Below, in pieces: positions 16,724-24,734 of a DNA stretch of 64,000 nucleotides. The DNA is from Dissulfurirhabdus thermomarina. GTDB lineage: Bacteria > Desulfobacterota > Dissulfuribacteria > Dissulfuribacterales > Dissulfurirhabdaceae. The translations under genes were made by a program, and so were the position numbers. A model generated the notes under the pieces. That model saw only the letters and a program-made list of their open reading frames with translations, made no database searches and was not told where the DNA came from. The stretch lies in the NCBI RefSeq assembly GCF_012979235.1, contig NZ_JAATWC010000002.1, positions 62,001 to 126,000 on the forward strand, written 5' to 3'. The stretch's first letter is position 1. Every line of letters starts with the position of its first letter.

Positions 16724-18456
16724 CGACCGACGACATCTTCCAGAAACCGGCCACGGAAGCCCCGAAACGGACCCCGGAGGAGGTGGCCGCATGGATCCTC
16801 GACACCCAGGAGGTCGTCCGCTTCGGCTCCGACGTGGTCCGGGCGGCCATGGACCTTCCACCCTGGCGCGAGGCCGACCCGAAGACCCTGGTCCGTGCCC
16901 TCGACATCGTCTGCGAGAACTTCCACATCGAGCTCCCCGCCGAGGTGAAGGATTCCCTCCAACGGGCCCCGTACGAGAAGGTGAGTTTCTTCGCTTCCGC
17001 CAGGGGCGAGGACCTCCTCCCAAGGATGGTGGACATCAATCCCGCGCCCGAGGTCCGGACCTTCATCGTCAAGGGAGAGGAACCCCGGGACGGGGAGGAC
17101 GGGTTCGTCCAGCTCCTCTACGACTTCCGCGTGCGGCCGGGCCGGCCGCTGCCCGACGGTTCCATCGACTTCCGGGACATCAACAAGTTTCCCCAGGCCC
17201 AGGAAGGCGAGTTCCTCGTCCGGGTCTACGAGCCCACCGAGGGAAAGCCCGGGACCGACGTCTACGGGCTCCCCATCCCCGCGCGGCCCGGAACTCCATG
17301 CGACCTCAAGGTCGGCGACGGCATCCACGTGGAGCGCGAGTTCGATGCCGATCTGGAACGGCCCTTCCGGCTGCTTTCCGCTGCCAAGTCCGGGATCATC
17401 GTGGCGGAATTTTCCGGGGAGAAGCGGGACGCCGCCTCCCTGAAGGCCCTCTCCCTCCAGAACCAGATCGTGGTGAAGGACGTGGACTTCAGCACCGGCA
17501 ACCTCGGGGACCGCCTCGACGAGATCCGGTGCCTGGCCGACGTGGTGGTGGAGGGCGACATCCGGGGCAGCTTCGTGGTGCTGGTGGAGGGGGCCTTGGA
17601 GGTCAAGGGCGCCATCGAGGGCGAGAACGTGGAGGCCTCCGGGCCCATCACCGCCTCCTTCATCCGGAGCTCGGCCCGGTCGGGTGCCACCATCCAGACC
17701 GGGGCGGCCGTGAATGCGAGGCTCCTGGCGGAGGAGGCCGTGGTCGTCGGGCGGGAGGTGGCCGGGTGCCGGGTGGTGGCGCCCCGGTTCGAGACCTCCC
17801 CCCAGGGCGTGGCCGAGGTCTTGTGCGGCCACGTCCACGTGGTGGCTCGGAAGGTCCGGATGGAGAAGGCGGCCATCCGGAACGAGGTGGTCCTGGACCT
17901 CGGGACGGAGCTCTTCGCGCGGCTCGACGACCTCGCCGAGCGGGAGGCCGACATCCGGCTCCGCAAGGAGGCCGAGTCGCGGAACCTCAAGGACCGGGTC
18001 AAGGTCCTGGCCAACAAGCTGAAGTTCGCCCAGGTGGCCCTTGATCCCGAGGACCAGCCGGCGCTTCAGCAGCTCCGCGGGATGCTGGTGGCGGTCCTGC
18101 GGGGCCAGATGGCCTTGGATGATGCCCGCCGGGGCCTCGAGGCCTGGGTCCAGGAGGCGGTCCCGTCACTCTATCGCATGGGGAAGTGGGTCCGGCAGAT
18201 CCTGGCCATCCTGGGGAACATGGTCCAGCTGGAGGCCCAGCGGGCCGAGATCGCCGGCATGCGGGAGGCCGTGGTGGAGGAGCTTCGCGGGCTCTCGGTG
18301 GACGTGGAGGGGACCGTATGGTCGGGCGGCCGGGTGGTGATCCGGTGCGGGACCCTCGAGGAGGTCGTCCAGCCGCCGCCGGAGGTCGCCAAGGAGAAGG
18401 TCGAGATCCACCTGGTCTACGACCCGGACGTGAAGCGGCTGGTGGAGGCCTTCTGA
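16720..18456 (+). CDS. DUF342 (FapA-like) protein
   Basis: 578 residues. After a family-specific N-terminal segment (about 1-165) comes the DUF342 core: PEAKPGTDVYG-type block (here EPTEGKPGTDVYGLPI, about 170-185), then a beta-helix-like stretch of repeated V-x-G-D-I / V-E-G-A-L units (about 260-400), then a long charged coiled coil (about 405-540). Such proteins are called flagellar assembly protein A in Vibrio and polymerise or act as scaffolds; the cellular role here is inferred only. The start ATG overlaps the upstream TGA (ATGA). It is convergent with the PilZ gene. The nearby PilZ protein and flagellar stator fit a motility or surface link. Confidence 0.85.
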   Translation: MTTDDIFQKPATEAPKRTPEEVAAWILDTQEVVRFGSDVVRAAMDLPPWREADPKTLVRALDIVCENFHIELPAEVKDSLQRAPYEKVSFFASARGEDLLPRMVDINPAPEVRTFIVKGEEPRDGEDGFVQLLYDFRVRPGRPLPDGSIDFRDINKFPQAQEGEFLVRVYEPTEGKPGTDVYGLPIPARPGTPCDLKVGDGIHVEREFDADLERPFRLLSAAKSGIIVAEFSGEKRDAASLKALSLQNQIVVKDVDFSTGNLGDRLDEIRCLADVVVEGDIRGSFVVLVEGALEVKGAIEGENVEASGPITASFIRSSARSGATIQTGAAVNARLLAEEAVVVGREVAGCRVVAPRFETSPQGVAEVLCGHVHVVARKVRMEKAAIRNEVVLDLGTELFARLDDLAEREADIRLRKEAESRNLKDRVKVLANKLKFAQVALDPEDQPALQQLRGMLVAVLRGQMALDDARRGLEAWVQEAVPSLYRMGKWVRQILAILGNMVQLEAQRAEIAGMREAVVEELRGLSVDVEGTVWSGGRVVIRCGTLEEVVQPPPEVAKEKVEIHLVYDPDVKRLVEAF

Positions 18457-18478
18457 GCCCGAGGGGCTCCGGGCGGTC

Positions 18479-19060
18479 CTAGTCCGCTTCCTGTTGCTGG
18501 CGCCGGAGCCGGAGCTGGAGCACCTGGCGCTGGAAGATGTGTTCGATGAGGCGGTCCAGGTCGTCCTCGGCGATCCAGATGAACTTCACCGCCACCGCGT
18601 AGGGGGCGCCACCGCTCTCCCGGTCGCACCGGAGCACCTCGCCGTAGAGCCGCATGAAGGTGTGGCTCGGCAGCAGGCCGAGGTCCATCTCGAGGACCTG
18701 GCCGACGGGGATGGCCTCGTCGCTCTGGAAGGCGATTCCGACCCCGCTGATGTCCACGAGGTGGGGCTTGGCCTCGCATTCGTCCTCTTCGGGCCGGGCC
18801 AGCCGGTTCAGGAGCATCGTGAGCTTCTGGTCCAGGATCTCCACCACCGCGGCCAGGGCGGGGTCTTTCTCCCGAAGGCGCTTCAGGGGGGCGTCGATCT
18901 TGGGAAACTCGTAGGCCCGGGTGCATTCCGACCAGGGCGTGGTCCTTCCCTCCCGGAAGGCCTGCATGATGCCCTCGAATGCCTCCCGGGTGATGGGCCG
19001 CCAGGCCAGGAGGACCTGGTCGTGGATGCGGATGTGGCTTCGGCGGTCTTCGCTGTTCAT
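18479..19060 (-). CDS. PilZ-domain protein
   Basis: 193 residues. The c-di-GMP-binding PilZ signature is split in the usual way: RRSHIR at residues 6-11 supplies an Arg-rich motif, and DISGVGIAF (about 96-104) is the D-x-S-x-x-G motif; the following beta barrel runs to about 170 (VLEMDLGLLP, GEVLRCDR, AVAVKFIWI). The RxxxR motif is far from the barrel, with a helical insert of about 80 residues between them. The product probably senses c-di-GMP to modulate motility. A weak AAGGA lies before the ATG. The region just upstream (19076-19163) is a copy of a MITE-like repeat, which separates it from the stator genes on the same strand. Confidence 0.82.
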   Translation of the reverse strand: MNSEDRRSHIRIHDQVLLAWRPITREAFEGIMQAFREGRTTPWSECTRAYEFPKIDAPLKRLREKDPALAAVVEILDQKLTMLLNRLARPEEDECEAKPHLVDISGVGIAFQSDEAIPVGQVLEMDLGLLPSHTFMRLYGEVLRCDRESGGAPYAVAVKFIWIAEDDLDRLIEHIFQRQVLQLRLRRQQQEAD

Positions 19061-19075
19061 GTCCTTGTCCTTGCC

Positions 19076-19163
19076 ATCGAGGAATGAGGCGGCGTCGGCT
19101 CCGTCGCCATGACGAGAACGTCCGAAGCAACCCGGCCGCCCACGACCTTTTGCGACGCCGTCA
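19076..19163 (-). repeat. MITE-like repeat, copy A (partial)
   Basis: These 88 bases align without gaps to 31552-31639, the terminal part of the complete copy B. They share the 12-mer ATCGAGGAATGA, then 21 divergent bases, then a 55-base block with roughly 80 percent identity ending TTTTGCGACGCCGTCA. The repeat end coincides with the motB stop codon (19161-19163), so the TGA of motB is supplied by the repeat terminus. The other half of the element is missing or has decayed into the PilZ gene start. Confidence 0.7.
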
Positions 19164-19931
19164 TCCTTCCGGCTTGAGGGGCGGCATCATCTCCTGCTCC
19201 CGGAAGCCCTTCTCCGTGATGGGGGCCACCTCGAGATCCTCGAGCTGGGTCGGCTGCATGAAGATGATTTCCACCCGGCGGTTGGCCGCCCGGTGCTCCG
19301 GGGTGTCGTTGGGATAGCGGGGGCGGCTCGGTCCGTAACCCGTGGCGGCCATCCGGTTCGGCGCGATGGTGCCCTTGGCGAGGAGATACTCCACCACGCT
19401 GGAGGCCCGGGCGGCCGACAGGCTCCAGTTGCTCGGGTACCGGCCGCCCCGAAGGGGCACGTCGTCGGTATGGCCCGCCACCAGGACCTCTCCGGGGACC
19501 TCCTCGATGATGCGCCGGATCTTGTCCAGGTAGGCCCGGGCCGCCGGCTTCAGGGTGGCCCGGCCCGGCGGGAAGGTGATCTCGTTGTCGAGCCGGAGGA
19601 TCACCCGGTCGTCCAGGGCCTCGATGTCGATCTCCCCCTTGATGAGCTCCAGCATGATGGCGGAGCGGATCTTCTCGAGCAGGACGTCCACGTTGAAGGT
19701 GGCGGCGAACTCCCGGGAGACGATGTCGAGGCCCTTGGGGAGGTCGGGGTGGTACTCCTCCCGCTGGACCCCGAAGGCCTCCTTGAGGGAGCCCGAGACC
19801 TCCTTGAACATGGCCGGGTCCATGGTGGAGAAGGAGAGCAGCAGTACGAAGAAGCAGAGCAGGAGGGACATGAGGTCCCCGAAGGTGACCATCCATTTCG
19901 GTGCCCCGGCCTCCTCGGTCTTCTTTGGCAT
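19161..19931 (-). CDS. motB: flagellar stator protein MotB, Na+-type (PomB-like)
   Basis: 256 residues: a short cytoplasmic tail, one membrane helix with the ion-carrying Asp19 (TFGDLMSLLLCFFVLLLSFS, residues 16-35), then a periplasmic OmpA/MotB peptidoglycan-binding domain (VLVAGHTDDVPLRGG, NWSLSAARA, NDTPEHRAANRRVEI). The helix closely resembles Vibrio PomB, including the Cys after the Leu run, rather than the H+-type MotB helix (YADFMTAMMAFF), so a sodium motor is the better guess. It is 7 bases downstream of motA in one transcript. Its last codon is the end of MITE copy A, which probably replaced the original 3' end. Confidence 0.93.
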   Translation of the reverse strand: MPKKTEEAGAPKWMVTFGDLMSLLLCFFVLLLSFSTMDPAMFKEVSGSLKEAFGVQREEYHPDLPKGLDIVSREFAATFNVDVLLEKIRSAIMLELIKGEIDIEALDDRVILRLDNEITFPPGRATLKPAARAYLDKIRRIIEEVPGEVLVAGHTDDVPLRGGRYPSNWSLSAARASSVVEYLLAKGTIAPNRMAATGYGPSRPRYPNDTPEHRAANRRVEIIFMQPTQLEDLEVAPITEKGFREQEMMPPLKPEG

Positions 19932-19938
19932 GGCGGTC

Positions 19939-20691
19939 CTACTCGCCTTCCCGCTGCTTGGGCGGGAGGAAGGTCTTGAGGAGCTCCTCGAGCACCCTTG
20001 GATTCAGGCCCTTTTGGAGGCCGAGCACCCCCTCCACCACGAGCCGCTTGTTGAGTTCTTCCTCCTGGCTGCGGCGCCGGAGCTTGTCGGCGATGGGCAG
20101 CGCCATGAGGTTGGCGATGATGGCGCCGTAGAGGGTGGTGAGGAGGGCGACGGCCATGGAGGGGCCGATGCTGGCCGGGTCCTTCATGTTTCCCAGCATC
20201 TTCACGAGGCCGATCAGGGTGCCGATCATCCCGAAGGCCGGGGCGGCGTCGCCCAGGGAGCGGAAGATTCCCTGGCCGAGGTCGTGGCGCTCGAGGGTGA
20301 GGTCGATCTCCTTGTCGAGGACCTCCTGGATGAACTCGGCGTCGTGGCCGTCGACGCAGTACATGATGGCCTTCTTGAGGAACTCGTCGTTGATGGGCTG
20401 CTTCTCGAGCTTGAGGAGGCCTTCCTTGCGGGCGATGTTGGAGAGGGTCACCAGCTCCCGGATGATGTCCTCCGGGGGCTGGACCTTCACGAAGAAGGCC
20501 TTCATGGCCACGTTGATGCTGTTGATGAGGTCGCCCAGGGTGAAACGGATGAACGTGGCGCCCATGGACCCCCCCACCACGATGAGGACCGAGGGGACGT
20601 CCACGAAGCCCATCACGTCTCCGCCGAGGACGATGGCCGAGAGGATGAGGACGAGGCCCGAGACGAGGCCGACTACGGTTCCGATATCCAT
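19939..20691 (-). CDS. motA: flagellar stator protein MotA, Na+-type (PomA-like)
   Basis: 250 residues with four membrane helices and the large cytoplasmic loop. The match to PomA runs throughout: MDIGTVVGLVSG start, VDVPSVLIVVGGS, VDGHDAEFI, the charged loop ERHDLGQGIFRSLGDAAPAFGMIG, then GTLIGLV and ALLTTLYGA. The Thr in GTLIG and the Thr pair in LLTTLYG are the positions tied to Na+ in PomA, whereas H+-type MotA has small residues there. It forms the torque-generating ring with MotB. A near-perfect sigma-28 promoter lies 91 bases upstream of the start codon. Confidence 0.94.
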   Translation of the reverse strand: MDIGTVVGLVSGLVLILSAIVLGGDVMGFVDVPSVLIVVGGSMGATFIRFTLGDLINSINVAMKAFFVKVQPPEDIIRELVTLSNIARKEGLLKLEKQPINDEFLKKAIMYCVDGHDAEFIQEVLDKEIDLTLERHDLGQGIFRSLGDAAPAFGMIGTLIGLVKMLGNMKDPASIGPSMAVALLTTLYGAIIANLMALPIADKLRRRSQEEELNKRLVVEGVLGLQKGLNPRVLEELLKTFLPPKQREGE

Positions 20692-20781
20692 GCAGGCACG
20701 CCTTTCCAGCCGTCGATTGGAATCGCGCCGGGCGGTGGAGGGCCGGCCGCCCCGGGGCGGGTCCGCGCGGGTTCTCTCCCT

Positions 20782-20808
20782 TTATCGGCCGGGACGCGCC
20801 AAATTTTA
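20782..20808 (-). promoter_or_regulatory. sigma-28 (FliA) promoter for motAB
   Basis: On the minus strand TAAAATTT (20808-20801), exactly 11 bases, then GCCGATAA (20789-20782). The FliA consensus is TAAAGTTT-N11-GCCGATAA, so 15 of 16 positions match with correct spacing. It lies between the cusA stop (20837) and motA, and gives a leader of about 80 bases. It is direct evidence that the stator genes belong to a late flagellar regulon. Confidence 0.88.
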
Positions 20809-20836
20809 AATGCAAAGGGGGGAGGCGGGGCGGGGA

Positions 20837-23800
20837 TCAGTGGTTCCCGGCGCGGCGGAGCCCGGCTTCCTTGAGGCCGCAGTAGAGCACCGGCACCACC
20901 AGCACGGTGAGGACCTGGATACACATCCCCCCGAAGGAGGGGATGGCCATGGGGACCATGATGTCGGACCCCCGGCCGGTGGAGGTCAGCACCGGGAGGA
21001 GGGCGAGGATGGTGGTGGCCGAGGTCATGAGGGCCGGCCGGATCCGGCGGGTGGCCCCTTCCACCACGGCCCGGCGGATTTCCGCCGTGGTGGCCGGGGG
21101 GCGCTCCGCGAAGGTCTGGTCCAGGACCGTGGCCACCAGGACGCCGTTGTCCGAGGCGATGCCGAAGAGGGCGAGGAAGCCCACCCAGATGGCCACGCTC
21201 AGGTTGATGGGGTGTACCTGGAAGAGTTCCCGCATGTTCACCCCGAAGACCGCGAAGTCCAGGAACCAGGGCTGCCCGTAGAGCCAGACGGTGAGGAAGC
21301 CCCCGGCCCAGGCGACGAGGATCCCCGAGAAGACCAGGGTCGTCACCGGCACCGACCCGAAGTGAAGGTAGAGGATGAGGAAGATGATGAAGAGGGCCAC
21401 GGGGAGCACCACTCGGAGCTTCCGCTCCGATCGGACCTGGCTCTCGTAGCTCCCGGTGAAGGCGTAGCTCACCCCGGCGGGAAGGACCAGCTCGCCCGAG
21501 GCGATCTTCTCCTGTAGGTGGCGCTGGGCCTCGCGGACCACGTCCACCTCGGCGGTCCCCGGGCGCTTGTCGAAGACCACGTAGCCGGTGAGGAAGGTGT
21601 CCTCGCTCTTGATGACCTGCGGGCCGCGGACGTAGCGGACCTCGGCGAGCTGCCCGAGGGGGATCTGTGCCCCGCCCGGGGCGGGCACCAGGATGTCCGC
21701 CAGGCGTTCCGGCGAATCCCGGAGCTCGCGGAGGTAGCGGACCCGGACGGGGTAGCGCTCCCGTCCCTCCACGGTGGTGGTGACGATGCGGCCCCCCACC
21801 GCGGTCTCGATGACGTCCTGGACGTCGCGTACCTTGAGCCCGTAGCGGGCGATGGCCTCCCGGTCGAGGTGGATCTCGAGGTAGGGCTTTCCCACGATCC
21901 GGTCGGCGATGACCGTGGATGGCTCGATGGAGGGGACCTCCTTGAGGAGCCTCTCGATGTCGAGCCCCGCCTTCTCGATGGCGGCCAGGGTGGGGCCCTT
22001 GACCTTGACGCCCATGGGGGCCCGCATCCCGCTCTGGAGCATGACCACCCGGGCGGCGATGGGCTGGAGCTTGGGGGCCGCGGTGGTGCCCGGGAGGGCG
22101 GCCGCGGCCACGATGGCGTCCCAGATGTCGTCGGGACTCCGGACGCCGGGCCAGGCCTTTCGCCCGGGGTTGAGCTCCGGGTCGAGGGCCGGGCGCCAGA
22201 GGCGGAAGGGGCGGCCGCCGGGGTCCGGGACGAGCCGGCCCCGGTCGTCCCGCACGAAGCGGCCCCGGACCCGGTAGGGCAGGCCGTCCGGCGCGGCGAC
22301 CGGCTCCCCGGCCGCGTTCCGGTAAAGGTCGGTGGCGTCCGGGTCGAACCGGAAGCGCCGGCGGTGCCCGCCCTCGTCCACCAGGTACTGGGGCTTGTAG
22401 GTGATGATGGTCTCGATCATGGAGATGGGGGCCGGGTCCAGGGGGCTTTCCACCCGGCCGAGCTTGCCCACCACGGTCTCGATCTCCGGGATGGTCCGGA
22501 TGGCCATGTCCTGCTTGCGCAGCACGTCGTGGGCCTCGCCGATGGAGGCATGGGGCATGGTGGTGGGCATGAAGAGAAAGGCGCCCTCGTCGAGGGGCGG
22601 CATGAACTCCTTCCCGAGGCCGGGGAAGGCCCGGGCCAGTGCCCGGACCGGGGCCAGCTCGAGGACGGGGTCCGGCAGCCAGCCGAAGAAGGCCGGGAAG
22701 CCCAGCCACACGAGCCCGCCGAGGACGACGAAGAAGCCGGGCACGGCCAGGAAGGCGGCCTTGCGCTCCAGGCACCAGGCGAGCAGCGCGGGGTACACCC
22801 GCCGGAAGGCCTGGAAGAGGCCGAGGAGGCCGAAGATCATGGCCGCCACCACGACGAGGTTCCGGGCGAGCCCCCGTTCCGGGCCCAGCGGCAGCCAGTG
22901 CTCGGTGAGGCTCACCAGCACCACCAGGACGGCGAGGAGGTTGGCCGCCAGGGGGGCGCGATCCCGCCAGCGGGCCGGCAGCCTCGGGGCCGCCAGGTGG
23001 TAGGCCCCCGCGGCGGCCACGGCGAGGCCGGCCCACCACGAGACCGTGGCGGCGAGGGCGAGGCCGGCGGGGACGAGGCCCCCCCCCGCCCAGGCCCGCA
23101 GCCGCGAGGACATCCGCCCCGGCCGGAAGAGGAGGTGGGCCAGGGGCGGGATCACCGTGAGGGCCACCACGATGGAGGCCGCCAGGGCGAAGGTCTTGGT
23201 GAAGGCCAGGGGCTTGAAGAGCTTCCCCTCCGCCGCCTCCATGGTGAAGACCGGGAGGAAGCTCACCACGGTGGTGGAGACCGCGGTGAGCACGGCGCCG
23301 CCCACCTCGCTGGACGCCCGGAAGATGATCTCCTTCCGGTCCGCGTCCGGAGGGGCCCGGTCGAGGTGCCGGAGGATGTTCTCGCAGATCACGATCCCCA
23401 TGTCCACCATGGTGCCGATGGCGATGGCGATGCCGGAGAGGGCCACCACGTTGGCGTCCACGCCGAAGGCCTTCATGGCGATGAAGCACATGAGCACCGC
23501 CAGGGGGAGGAGCCCGGAGATCAGGAGGGAACTCCGCAGGTGCATCACCACCATGAGCACCACGATCACCGTGACCAGGATCTCCTCCACCAGGGCCGTG
23601 TCCAGGGTGCCGAGGGTCTCGTGGATGAGGCCGGTCCGGTCGTAGAAGGGGACGATGGTGACCCGGCTCACGGTGCCGTCGGGGAGGGTCTTCGTGGGGA
23701 GACCCGGGGCGATCTCGGCGATCTTGCGCTTGACGTTCTCGATGGCCGCCAGGGGATTGGCCCCGTAGCGGACCACCACCACGCCGCCCACGGCTTCGGC

Positions 23801-24730
23801 GCCCCCCTTGTCGAGGACCCCGCGCCGGAGGGCGGGGCCGAGGTGGACGTCGGCCACGTCCGAGACGCGGACGGGCACGTTGTCCACCGACCGGATCACC
23901 GCCTGGCCGATGTCGGAGAGGCGCTTGACGAACCCGATCCCCCGGATCACGTATTCCACCCGGTTGATCTCCATGGTGCGCGCCCCCACGTCGAGGTTGG
24001 CGCCCCGGACGGCCGCGGCCACGTCGGCGAGCTTCACCCCGTAGGCCCGCATGGCGTCCGGGTCCACGTCCACCTGGTACTCCCGCACGAAGCCGCCCAC
24101 GGAGGCCACCTCGCTCACGCCCTCCGCGGATTGCAGGGCGTAGCGGACGATCCAGTCCTGGATGCTCCGGAGCTCGTGGAGGTCCCAGCCGCCCGTGGGG
24201 CGGCCCTCCGGGTCGCGTCCCTCGAGGGTGTACCAGAAGACCTGGCCCAGCGCCGTGGCGTCGGGACCGAGCCGCGGGCGCACCCCGGGGGGCAGCGTCC
24301 CGGCGGGGAGGCTCGCCAGCTTCTCCAGGATCCGCGACCGGGACCAGTAGAAGTCCACCTTCTCCTTGAAGATGACGTAGATGGTGGAGAAGCCGAACAT
24401 GGAGTAGCCGCGGATGGTCTTCACCCCCGGGATGCCGAGCAGCGACACGGTGAGCGGGTAGGTGACCTGGTCTTCCACGTCCTGGGGCGAGCGCCCCATC
24501 CACTCGGTGAAGACGATTTGCTGGTTCTCGCCGATGTCCGGGATGGCGTCCACCGGGACGGGGTCCCGGGGCAGCCAGGAGATCTTCCAGTCGAAGGGGG
24601 CCACCATGACCCCCCAGAGACAGGTGAAGGCCACGAGGAGGAAGACGACGATCTTCTTCTCCAGGCAGAACCGGAGGACCCGGTCGATCCAGGAGGCGGC
24701 GGGGGGCGGGCCGGCGGGGCTGGCGGGCAC
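20837..24730 (-). CDS. cusA: heavy-metal efflux RND pump, CusA/CzcA family
   Basis: 1297 residues, about 250 more than E. coli CusA. The inner-membrane proton-driven trimer spans TM1 at about 25-45; HME landmarks include PVDAIPDIGENQQIVFTEWMG, LPAGVRP-like TLPPGVRPRLGPDATALGQV, and the TM4 motif GTMVDMGIVICEN with the Asp/Glu relay. That motif is nearer the HME5/monovalent-metal type than Czc, an inference. Two inserts explain the length: about 540-665 adds extra membrane segments between the two halves, and about 785-880 enlarges a periplasmic subdomain. The stop of cusB lies 4 bases upstream of its start; the order is channel-adaptor-pump. Confidence 0.93.
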   Translation of the reverse strand: MPASPAGPPPAASWIDRVLRFCLEKKIVVFLLVAFTCLWGVMVAPFDWKISWLPRDPVPVDAIPDIGENQQIVFTEWMGRSPQDVEDQVTYPLTVSLLGIPGVKTIRGYSMFGFSTIYVIFKEKVDFYWSRSRILEKLASLPAGTLPPGVRPRLGPDATALGQVFWYTLEGRDPEGRPTGGWDLHELRSIQDWIVRYALQSAEGVSEVASVGGFVREYQVDVDPDAMRAYGVKLADVAAAVRGANLDVGARTMEINRVEYVIRGIGFVKRLSDIGQAVIRSVDNVPVRVSDVADVHLGPALRRGVLDKGGAEAVGGVVVVRYGANPLAAIENVKRKIAEIAPGLPTKTLPDGTVSRVTIVPFYDRTGLIHETLGTLDTALVEEILVTVIVVLMVVMHLRSSLLISGLLPLAVLMCFIAMKAFGVDANVVALSGIAIAIGTMVDMGIVICENILRHLDRAPPDADRKEIIFRASSEVGGAVLTAVSTTVVSFLPVFTMEAAEGKLFKPLAFTKTFALAASIVVALTVIPPLAHLLFRPGRMSSRLRAWAGGGLVPAGLALAATVSWWAGLAVAAAGAYHLAAPRLPARWRDRAPLAANLLAVLVVLVSLTEHWLPLGPERGLARNLVVVAAMIFGLLGLFQAFRRVYPALLAWCLERKAAFLAVPGFFVVLGGLVWLGFPAFFGWLPDPVLELAPVRALARAFPGLGKEFMPPLDEGAFLFMPTTMPHASIGEAHDVLRKQDMAIRTIPEIETVVGKLGRVESPLDPAPISMIETIITYKPQYLVDEGGHRRRFRFDPDATDLYRNAAGEPVAAPDGLPYRVRGRFVRDDRGRLVPDPGGRPFRLWRPALDPELNPGRKAWPGVRSPDDIWDAIVAAAALPGTTAAPKLQPIAARVVMLQSGMRAPMGVKVKGPTLAAIEKAGLDIERLLKEVPSIEPSTVIADRIVGKPYLEIHLDREAIARYGLKVRDVQDVIETAVGGRIVTTTVEGRERYPVRVRYLRELRDSPERLADILVPAPGGAQIPLGQLAEVRYVRGPQVIKSEDTFLTGYVVFDKRPGTAEVDVVREAQRHLQEKIASGELVLPAGVSYAFTGSYESQVRSERKLRVVLPVALFIIFLILYLHFGSVPVTTLVFSGILVAWAGGFLTVWLYGQPWFLDFAVFGVNMRELFQVHPINLSVAIWVGFLALFGIASDNGVLVATVLDQTFAERPPATTAEIRRAVVEGATRRIRPALMTSATTILALLPVLTSTGRGSDIMVPMAIPSFGGMCIQVLTVLVVPVLYCGLKEAGLRRAGNH

Positions 24731-24734
24731 GGGT

